DNA of 17,549 bases, taken from positions 1-17,549 of the forward strand of contig JBLHKV010000048.1 of assembly GCA_047618115.1 (NCBI GenBank). Direction: 5' to 3'. The position numbers and the translations under genes are program-made. Origin of the DNA: CALJGI01 sp047618115 (lineage in GTDB: Bacteria; Pseudomonadota; Gammaproteobacteria; Pseudomonadales; Halieaceae). Positions 8,167-14,464 of the stretch are shown here, one piece after another (within the stretch, counting starts at the first letter, position 1; each line of letters begins with the position of its first letter). Under the pieces are notes generated by a model. It did not search any database, was not told the DNA's origin, and saw nothing but the letters and a program-made list of their open reading frames with translations.

Positions 8167-9168
8167 ATGAAAGCATTCGATAACGATCCTCGACAGAGTG
8201 AGCTGATCCAGTGGATTTGCGACCATTTGGGTGAGCCACTCGCCGTTGAACCAGCATCCAGCGATGCCAGCTTCAGACGTTATTTCCGCGTCATTTTCGA
8301 AGATCGCAGCCTGATCGCGATGGATGCTCCGCCGCTGAATGAAAATTGCCGACCCTTTGTGGAGGTGGATCAGTTGCTCGCTTCTGGCGGCATCAATGTG
8401 CCGGAAATTCTACTGGCCGACATTGAGCGCGGCTACTTGCTGCTGGAAGATCTGGGAGAGCAAATCTGGTTGGATGTGCTCTCGCCGGACAATGCCGATG
8501 AAATGTTTGGCAAAGCCATCGCCACCCTCATCGCTCTCCAGCAAATTCAGCCACCGGCGGAATTCCCCGTCTATGACCAGGCCTTGTTGCGTCGGGAGCT
8601 TTCACTATTTCCGGATTGGTATATCCGTCGCCACTTACAACTTGAGCCCGATGCACAGTTGTTGGCCACGCTGGCCGCCGTCGATGACCAGTTAGTGGCC
8701 AATGCCCTGGCGCAACCCACCGTACTGGTCCATCGTGATTACATGCCGCGAAACCTTATGGTTAGCCAGCCCAATCCCGGCGTAATTGATTTTCAGGACG
8801 CTGTGCTCGGGCCAATCTGTTATGACGTTGTCTCTCTGTTTCGCGACGCCTTTCTGAGTTGGCCCGAAGCCCGAGTACGATCGTGGCTCGAGCTCTACTG
8901 GCGTCAGGCAAAAGCCGCGGGTTTGTCGGTGCCGGAGGATTTCGTAACATTTATGCGCTGGGCGGACTTGATGGGTGCGCAACGTCACCTGAAGGTAATC
9001 GGCATTTTTGCCAGAATCTGTCATCGCGATGGAAAGCCACGCTACGTGGGCGATACACCACGTTTTTTCGAGTACTTGCGGATAGTCTCCAGGCGCTACC
9101 CGGACTTCGTAGCGCTCAGATCGCTGCTGGAGCAGTTGGATGAATGGCAGTTGGATGTGCTTTCGTGA
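8167..9168 (+). CDS. amgK: N-acetylmuramate/N-acetylglucosamine anomeric kinase AmgK
   Basis: AmgK phosphorylates MurNAc (and GlcNAc) at C1 with ATP. It is the first step of the MurU salvage route, which returns peptidoglycan turnover sugar to UDP-MurNAc and bypasses fosfomycin-sensitive MurA. The 333-aa protein has an aminoglycoside phosphotransferase/choline kinase-like fold. The ATP-binding segment SDASFRRYFRV lies near residue 35. The catalytic Brenner motif HRDYMPRN is at 189-196 (Asp191 and Asn196), and the Mg-binding DFQD is at 208-211. The position beside murU and divergent from lptD matches the Pseudomonas putida locus where the pathway was defined, which supports the substrate call over a generic phosphotransferase. 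The stop overlaps the murU start. Confidence 0.92.
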   Translation: MKAFDNDPRQSELIQWICDHLGEPLAVEPASSDASFRRYFRVIFEDRSLIAMDAPPLNENCRPFVEVDQLLASGGINVPEILLADIERGYLLLEDLGEQIWLDVLSPDNADEMFGKAIATLIALQQIQPPAEFPVYDQALLRRELSLFPDWYIRRHLQLEPDAQLLATLAAVDDQLVANALAQPTVLVHRDYMPRNLMVSQPNPGVIDFQDAVLGPICYDVVSLFRDAFLSWPEARVRSWLELYWRQAKAAGLSVPEDFVTFMRWADLMGAQRHLKVIGIFARICHRDGKPRYVGDTPRFFEYLRIVSRRYPDFVALRSLLEQLDEWQLDVLS

Positions 9169-9848
9169 AGGCGATGATTCTCGCTGCCGGGGTGGGCGCA
9201 CGTATGCGACCCTTGACCGATGTCACCCCAAAACCGCTTCTCCAGGTGGCCGGAAAGCCGCTTATTCACTATCATCTCGAAGCGCTTGCCAGCGCTGGTT
9301 TTGAACAGGTGGTGATTAATGTTTCGCACCTGGGTCAGCAGATTATCGACGCCCTGGGCAGCGGCGAAAAATGGGGGCTTCAGCTCATATACTCCGCAGA
9401 AGATACTCCGCTGGAAACGGCCGGGGGGATAGTTAAGGCACTACCCCTTTTGGATCAAGAACCATTCCTCATTGTTAACGGTGACGTGTTTACCGATTAC
9501 CCTTTTGCTCAATTGAGGCAGCTGCACTTGCCGGCAGACACCCTCGGGCATCTTGTAATGGTGGCCAACCCCGCCTATCACACCGCCGGTGATTTTGGTC
9601 TCAGCAGAGAGGGCCTGCTGCACGCGAGCGCCAAGGATGCGGACCAACCAGCCTACACCTATGCTGGAATTGCCGTGTACAGTGTGGATTTTTTTGCTGG
9701 TGTCGAAGCGGGCCCACTGCCGATGCGGCCTTTATTGGATCGGGCCATTGTCGCCGGTCGTCTGCGCGGAGAGTGTTACGCTGGCAGTTGGTATGACATT
9801 GGTACTCCCCAGCGTTTGAGTGAAATTGACGCGCGCTATACTGTTTAG
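9165..9848 (+). CDS. murU: N-acetylmuramate alpha-1-phosphate uridylyltransferase MurU
   Basis: MurU converts MurNAc-alpha-1-phosphate and UTP to UDP-MurNAc and pyrophosphate, completing the recycling step begun by AmgK. The protein (227 aa) is a sugar nucleotidyltransferase. It has the N-terminal signature ILAAGVGARMRPLT (residues 5-18), PKPL (22-25) and the Mg-binding NGD (105-107). It lacks the C-terminal beta-helix of GlmU-type enzymes, as expected for MurU. I place the start at GTG 9165, which overlaps the amgK stop as GTGA and gives the usual MKAMILAAG beginning. An in-frame ATG at 9144 would add seven residues that look like amgK-coding overlap. The tight overlap implies coupled translation. 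Confidence 0.92.
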   Translation: MKAMILAAGVGARMRPLTDVTPKPLLQVAGKPLIHYHLEALASAGFEQVVINVSHLGQQIIDALGSGEKWGLQLIYSAEDTPLETAGGIVKALPLLDQEPFLIVNGDVFTDYPFAQLRQLHLPADTLGHLVMVANPAYHTAGDFGLSREGLLHASAKDADQPAYTYAGIAVYSVDFFAGVEAGPLPMRPLLDRAIVAGRLRGECYAGSWYDIGTPQRLSEIDARYTV

Positions 9849-9914
9849 CATCGCCGTTTGCTTTAAACTACAGATTGTTGGAACTGCCTGCCAAAAAATC
9901 GGGAATAACTTTCT

Positions 9915-9932
9915 ATGAATAACCCCCTATGA
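9915..9932 (+). promoter_or_regulatory. Possible five-codon leader ORF overlapping the rpe start
   Basis: An ATG at 9915 opens a five-codon frame (MNNPL) whose TGA overlaps the rpe ATG in an ATGA arrangement. Neither start has a convincing Shine-Dalgarno sequence, so termination-reinitiation could feed ribosomes to rpe. The frame is short enough to occur by chance. Confidence 0.2.
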
Positions 9933-10606
9933 CTGACTACCTGATCGCGCCATCAATCTTGTCGGCCGACTTTGCTCGACTCGGAGCCGAGGTTGACGAT
10001 GTACTTGCCGCTGGCGCCGATATGGTGCATTTCGATGTAATGGATAACCACTACGTTCCAAACCTTACCATTGGCCCCATGGTTTGTACCGCGCTGCGCA
10101 AGCACGGGGTAAGCGCTGATATCGATGTTCACCTAATGGTAGACCCGGTCGATCGTCTGGTCGGCGATTTTGCCGACGCCGGCGCTACATACATCAGTTT
10201 CCATCCCGATGCATCGACCCACGTAGACAGAACCCTACAAATGATTCGCGATGCCGGTTGTAAATCGGGCCTGGCGTTTAACCCCGCTATGGGGCTCGAG
10301 CAATTAGAGTACGTACTCGATAAGGTCGATATGATCTTGCTGATGTCGGTTAACCCGGGATTCGGCGGTCAGTCGTTTATTCCTTCGACCCTGACCAAAT
10401 TGCGGCGCGCCCGACAGTTAATCGATGACAGTGGCTACTCGATTCGTCTGGAGGTTGATGGCGGTGTAACCGCGGCTAACATCAAAGAAATTGCGGATGC
10501 CGGAGCGGACACGTTTGTCGCGGGCTCTGCAATTTTTAATGCAGACAGTTATACCTCTGCGATTACGACAATGCGTTCTGAACTTGCGCAGGTCAATCAG
10601 AACTGA
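9929..10606 (+). CDS. rpe: Ribulose-phosphate 3-epimerase
   Basis: Rpe interconverts D-ribulose 5-phosphate and D-xylulose 5-phosphate in the pentose phosphate pathway. The 225-aa protein is a TIM barrel of standard length. The family blocks are APSILSADF with substrate-contacting Ser9, HFDVMDNHYVPNLTIGP with metal ligands His34 and Asp36, DVHLMV with His68, the phosphate-binding VNPGFGGQ loop, and EVDGGV with catalytic Asp177. It lies 80 nt after murU and 27 nt before trpE on the same strand. In Pseudomonas, gph (phosphoglycolate phosphatase) separates rpe from trpE; it is missing here. Confidence 0.97.
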   Translation: MTDYLIAPSILSADFARLGAEVDDVLAAGADMVHFDVMDNHYVPNLTIGPMVCTALRKHGVSADIDVHLMVDPVDRLVGDFADAGATYISFHPDASTHVDRTLQMIRDAGCKSGLAFNPAMGLEQLEYVLDKVDMILLMSVNPGFGGQSFIPSTLTKLRRARQLIDDSGYSIRLEVDGGVTAANIKEIADAGADTFVAGSAIFNADSYTSAITTMRSELAQVNQN

Positions 10607-10633
10607 ATTTCTCACAGTGAGCTACTCGTTTAT

Positions 10634-12115
10634 ATGACCCCCGAACAATTTGCCGCACTCGCCGGGCAGAACTACAACCGTATTCCCGTCAGCCGCGAAG
10701 TACTCGCCGACATGGATACGCCGCTCAGCACCTATCGCAAGCTGGCCGATCAACCTTATAGCTATCTGCTTGAGTCTGTTCAGGGCGGTGAGAAGTGGGG
10801 GCGTTACTCGATTATAGGTTTGCCCTGTCGTACCTTGCTGCGGGTGTTCGGTCAGCGCATCGACATCTCGCGGGATAACGAGATTATCGAAAGCCTGGAA
10901 AGCGCCGACCCGCTGGCCTTTGTAGAAGAATTTCAGGCTCGCTATCGCAGTCCAGACCTGGACTCGCTACCGGTGTTTTTCGGCGGTCTGGTTGGTTACT
11001 TCGCCTACGACGCGGTGCGCTACGTGGAGCCGCGTCTGGCCGAGAGCACGCCCGAAGATGAACTCGGAACCCCAGATGTTATGTTCATGCTCTCCGAGGA
11101 GGTGGTCGTTTTTGACAACCTCGCGGGTACTTTGCATATCGTAGTGCACGTCGACCCCGGGGAGAATTCTAGTCTCGAGGCGGCCGAGCGGCGGCTGGAT
11201 GAATTGGAGAGTATTTTGGAAGGTGAGATTCCGTCACTGGGCGGCGTCGATTTGGCCGCTGCCGATGGCGGGCAGCTTCACGAAGAAAAATTCCAATCGA
11301 ATTTTACGCGGCAAGAGTACGAAGCCGCCGTCGAACGTATCAAGGAGTACACCCTTGCGGGCGATGTTATGCAGGTGGTGCCCTCGCAGCGCATGAGTAT
11401 CGATTTCACCGCTAAACCCATTAACCTGTATCGGGCGTTGCGTAACCTCAATCCATCACCGTATATGTATATGTTACATATGGGTGACTTTCACATCGTT
11501 GGTAGCTCACCGGAAATTCTCGCGAGATTACAAGACGGTGCGGTTACGGTGCGGCCCCTCGCGGGAACGCGGCACCGTGGCGACTCGGAGGCAGAGGATA
11601 AGGCCCTGGAGGCCGAGTTACTGGCGGACCCCAAAGAAATTGCCGAGCACCTGATGCTAATCGATCTCGGTCGCAACGACATGGGTAGAATCTGCGATAT
11701 TGGCAGCGTTGAGCTGACCGAAAAAATGGTCGTTGAGCGATATTCCCACGTCATGCACATTACCTCAAATGTAACCGGTACACTGGAAGCCGGCCGCGGC
11801 GCGGTGGATGTGGTGCGGGCCACGCTACCTGCTGGTACCTTGAGTGGTGCGCCAAAAATTCGAGCCATGGAAATCATCGACGAAGTCGAAACTGTAAAAC
11901 GAGGTATTTACGGCGGCGCCGTGGGCTATATCTCATGGGCGGGCGATATGGATATGGCGATAGCCATTCGCACCGCGGTGATCAAAGACGGTAAGCTTTA
12001 TATTCAGGCAGGCGGTGGCGTGGTTGCAGATTCCGTTCCAGCACTTGAGTGGGAGGAAACCATGAACAAGGCCCGCGCAATGTTCAGGGCTGCCGGTATG
12101 GTCACTGCCGAGTAA
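10634..12115 (+). CDS. trpE: Anthranilate synthase component I
   Basis: TrpE makes anthranilate from chorismate, using ammonia released from glutamine by its partner TrpG. This is the committed step to tryptophan. The 493-aa protein matches the family length. It carries the feedback-site motif LLES (residues 45-48), the chorismate-binding-enzyme block DVMQVVPSQRMS, the EIAEHLMLIDLGRND stretch, PAGTLSGAPK (399-408) and the C-terminal AGGGVVADSVP-LEWEET segment. LLES suggests normal inhibition by tryptophan. The full-length TrpE signature with no glutamine amidotransferase domain argues against PabB or a fused enzyme. I see no leader peptide with tandem Trp codons upstream. No trpG follows in this window; the next genes are the RHS pair. 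Confidence 0.97.
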   Translation: MTPEQFAALAGQNYNRIPVSREVLADMDTPLSTYRKLADQPYSYLLESVQGGEKWGRYSIIGLPCRTLLRVFGQRIDISRDNEIIESLESADPLAFVEEFQARYRSPDLDSLPVFFGGLVGYFAYDAVRYVEPRLAESTPEDELGTPDVMFMLSEEVVVFDNLAGTLHIVVHVDPGENSSLEAAERRLDELESILEGEIPSLGGVDLAAADGGQLHEEKFQSNFTRQEYEAAVERIKEYTLAGDVMQVVPSQRMSIDFTAKPINLYRALRNLNPSPYMYMLHMGDFHIVGSSPEILARLQDGAVTVRPLAGTRHRGDSEAEDKALEAELLADPKEIAEHLMLIDLGRNDMGRICDIGSVELTEKMVVERYSHVMHITSNVTGTLEAGRGAVDVVRATLPAGTLSGAPKIRAMEIIDEVETVKRGIYGGAVGYISWAGDMDMAIAIRTAVIKDGKLYIQAGGGVVADSVPALEWEETMNKARAMFRAAGMVTAE

Positions 12116-12146
12116 ACACGGCGTCATTATTTATTTGCCAGTTTTC

Positions 12147-12174
12147 TTTACAAACTAATTTTTTGTGCTAACTT
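12147..12174 (+). promoter_or_regulatory. Candidate promoter for the RHS gene pair
   Basis: After trpE the sequence becomes AT-rich. TTTACA (12147-12152, near consensus -35) is followed by a 16-nt spacer and TAACTT (12169-12174). The latter is preceded by TG at 12166-12167, giving an extended -10 layout. Transcription would start near 12181, about 150 nt before the first RHS start codon. The -10 hexamer itself is weak, so this is a candidate only. No terminator hairpin is visible between trpE and this site, so read-through from trpE is also possible. Confidence 0.35.
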
Positions 12175-12321
12175 TTTAATAGAGCAGGGAAGCTTTAGTC
12201 ACCAATGATTTGCAAGGATGCAATCATGAAAACTCATCAATCAATGTCAACACCTCCACCCGATACCGGTGTTGTTGCGCGTTGCTGTCTCCCTGTTTTG
12301 CCAGCCACCAGTTTGCAATTC

Positions 12322-12326
12322 AAGGA
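12322..12326 (+). promoter_or_regulatory. Ribosome binding site deciding the first RHS gene start
   Basis: AAGGA lies 8 nt before the ATG at 12335. This supports that codon over the in-frame ATGs at 12269, which has no such sequence, and 12326, which overlaps the AAGGA itself. The chosen start puts the signal peptide at the N-terminus. Confidence 0.55.
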
Positions 12327-12334
12327 TGAACACC

Positions 12335-14464
12335 ATGCATGCACTATTTATCACCGGCCTTCGATGGCGCGCGATTGGCGTATTCTTTCTCATTTCAGTT
12401 CACTATTTATTGTTCTCAAGCGCTTCGGCGGTTGCAGCGTCACCGCCCGAAGTTCTGGATTTCGATATCTATCTACTGGAGGATCGGGCTACCGCGCATA
12501 CCAATAATTTTGGCTACCATCAGTTCCTTACAGATAATCCACGCGACCCCGATTGGTTCACCTCGATCGAAGATTGTGACTGTTACGAGGGAGGGCGCGA
12601 CCCGGACCTGGAAGAAAATTGTCAGAGCTGGGAGGTCGATTCCGTTTGCTTTTGTAAGACTTTTGCGGAAACGCATTTTACACTATATTTTAGAGGCGAT
12701 AAGCCCGCTGGCCTGTCCGAGCACGCGTTACCATGGCTGGACTATGACTTTCAAATAGGCATTCCGGGCGGCAACGACAGTTGGTCTGCTAGCTTTCCCC
12801 GGATGATCCTCTACAAACCATACCCCGGCGACTATGGCTTGAACCGGACGTATGAAAGTTCCACCGAGATGGCAACTAGTTTCATTGCGACCTATGCGCC
12901 CGGAAACCGATTACGCTCGGTCGACAATCAAGTCATGATGACAGCCGAGCTGCGAACATCTGAGGTATTTCCAAATCGCCTTTGCGAACAGTACACAATT
13001 CTTCGACAAGATCCCTGGTCCATTTTTGCCAGTACTTCCTATTATACGAGTATAGTTTCCACGACGCTTCATCAGATAGCGGCGTTAAAAGATTTTGCCC
13101 CGATTGAATTGACCAACGATGCCAGCGGGGAGACCTACACCTATAAACCGATCGGATTTGTCGAAGGAGTAGGAACTACCGCTACGCTCAAGGTTCGCTA
13201 CGGTAGCCCGTGTGCCGAGTTGGCCGCGTCCCAGGGCCTTTGTGGCGAGATAGATCTGGAAAAAAACCTGGGGGACGATAGCTGTGACGACGGCCGCTTT
13301 CGCGGCAATCCTATTAATATAACCACGGGGAATAAATTTCAAAGGGTGGTCGATTACAGCGGCGTGGGTGCACTGCCGCTAAGGTGGGAGCGAAACTACA
13401 ATTCTTCGACTGGTCGATGGAGATCGCTAGCCGGCATCGCACATCTACCGGGGTCTGGTCACGCGAAAGTCCATCACGCCAACGGACGGGTTGTCAGCTG
13501 GATTAAAGTTGGTGAGAGCTGGGCAACGGATCCGGATATAACCAGTGAACTGCTCCAGCTCTTCGATGAGCAGGGGGAGGAAGCGGGCTGGCGGCATTCG
13601 CAGCTGGATGGTCTTGAACGGCGCTTTTCCGTAGAGGGTAGGTTGCTCGAGGTCCGGCACAGGGCAGGCTATTTTCAAACCTACACCTATGCCGACAACA
13701 CACTGACCATTACAGACTCCGACCAATACAAACTGATTGTCAGCTATGACGATCTGGGCAGGCAGGCATCTTTAACTATGCCAGGCGGGCTGGTGAAGAA
13801 CTATCAACACGACAGCATAGGACGGTTGGTCAGTGTACGTTCATCCAATGGCTTGACAGAGACCTACCTCTATACAGATGTGAGCTCGCCGTGGGCATTG
13901 ACCGGTATTGTTAATGAAAAGGGAGTGCGCTATGCCAGCTGGACTTACGATGAGGACGGTCGGGCTGTGTCGTCTGAACACGCGGGAGGGGTCGATCGCA
14001 CAACGGTTAATTACAATTATATCGAAAGCGACCTGGACCCCCGTGTCACTGTTACCAACAGCCTCGGCAAGGCGACCACCTATCACCTCCTCACTCAGTA
14101 TGGGCAACGCAAGATTCGAGCAGTCGAGGGCCATGCCAGCAGCCATTGTGCCGCCGCCAACCAGCTGTATGAATACACTAACCGAGGTTTCAAAAAAGCC
14201 AAGGTGGACTGGGAGGGAAATCGCACCGAATACCTGCGCGATGAACGAGGCCGTATATTGGAGCAACGCGACGCGGTGGGCACCGTTGAGGAACGTTTGG
14301 TAACGACCGAGTGGCACCCCACATTCGACCTGCCCGTGATGATCGATCAGGCCGGATTGCAAACCCACTATACCTACGACAATGCAGGAAACTTGGTGGG
14401 CGTTGAACGACAAACAAACTCATGGATAGAGGGAGGAAGTCAGGATGACTTATTTCAACAATAG
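12335..14464 (+). CDS. Secreted YD-repeat (RHS-family) protein, N-terminal half of a split pair
   Basis: The 709-aa protein begins with a Sec signal peptide: Arg10 and Arg12, a hydrophobic core at 13-27, and an AVA cleavage site near residue 34. Residues about 35-320 resemble no family I recognise. They include five closely spaced cysteines (81, 83, 96, 105, 107), which fits an oxidised extracytoplasmic domain. A DUF6531-like segment follows, with GNPINITTGNKFQ at 324-336 and an RNYNSS end. YD repeats run from about 445 to 690 (TYTYADN, VSYDDLGR, WTYDEDGR, YTYDNAGN). There is no RHS core or toxin tip; the protein stops shortly after a YD unit. Its last 20 nt overlap the next gene. Such proteins usually form a shell around a toxic cargo, so I infer this is the N-terminal shell component. 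The start could also be ATG 12326. Confidence 0.85.
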   Translation: MHALFITGLRWRAIGVFFLISVHYLLFSSASAVAASPPEVLDFDIYLLEDRATAHTNNFGYHQFLTDNPRDPDWFTSIEDCDCYEGGRDPDLEENCQSWEVDSVCFCKTFAETHFTLYFRGDKPAGLSEHALPWLDYDFQIGIPGGNDSWSASFPRMILYKPYPGDYGLNRTYESSTEMATSFIATYAPGNRLRSVDNQVMMTAELRTSEVFPNRLCEQYTILRQDPWSIFASTSYYTSIVSTTLHQIAALKDFAPIELTNDASGETYTYKPIGFVEGVGTTATLKVRYGSPCAELAASQGLCGEIDLEKNLGDDSCDDGRFRGNPINITTGNKFQRVVDYSGVGALPLRWERNYNSSTGRWRSLAGIAHLPGSGHAKVHHANGRVVSWIKVGESWATDPDITSELLQLFDEQGEEAGWRHSQLDGLERRFSVEGRLLEVRHRAGYFQTYTYADNTLTITDSDQYKLIVSYDDLGRQASLTMPGGLVKNYQHDSIGRLVSVRSSNGLTETYLYTDVSSPWALTGIVNEKGVRYASWTYDEDGRAVSSEHAGGVDRTTVNYNYIESDLDPRVTVTNSLGKATTYHLLTQYGQRKIRAVEGHASSHCAAANQLYEYTNRGFKKAKVDWEGNRTEYLRDERGRILEQRDAVGTVEERLVTTEWHPTFDLPVMIDQAGLQTHYTYDNAGNLVGVERQTNSWIEGGSQDDLFQQ
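13675..14400 (+). repeat. YD (RHS) repeat tract in the first RHS protein
   Basis: Degenerate units of roughly 20-25 residues contain the Y-x-Y-D-x-x-G-x-L/R pattern, for example VSYDDLGRQASL, YQHDSIGRLVSV, WTYDEDGRAVSS and YTYDNAGNLVGV. The repeats are conserved as protein, not as DNA. In known RHS/Tc structures these units build a spiral beta-sheet cocoon. Confidence 0.8.
14432..14436 (+). promoter_or_regulatory. Strong internal ribosome binding site for the second RHS gene
   Basis: GGAGG sits inside the coding end of the first RHS gene, 8 nt before the ATG at 14445. An in-frame TAG at 14427-14429 blocks any longer version of the second ORF. The site and the stop together show that 14445 is a real translation start and not the middle of a frameshifted gene. 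Confidence 0.75.

Noticed and set aside
12116..12334. Rho-independent terminator after trpE
   Set aside because: T-rich runs exist, but no GC-rich stem precedes them.
13841..14413. Minus-strand ORF of 190 codons
   Set aside because: It is antisense to YD repeats, whose periodic codons often open long shadow frames. No ribosome binding site or domain was seen.
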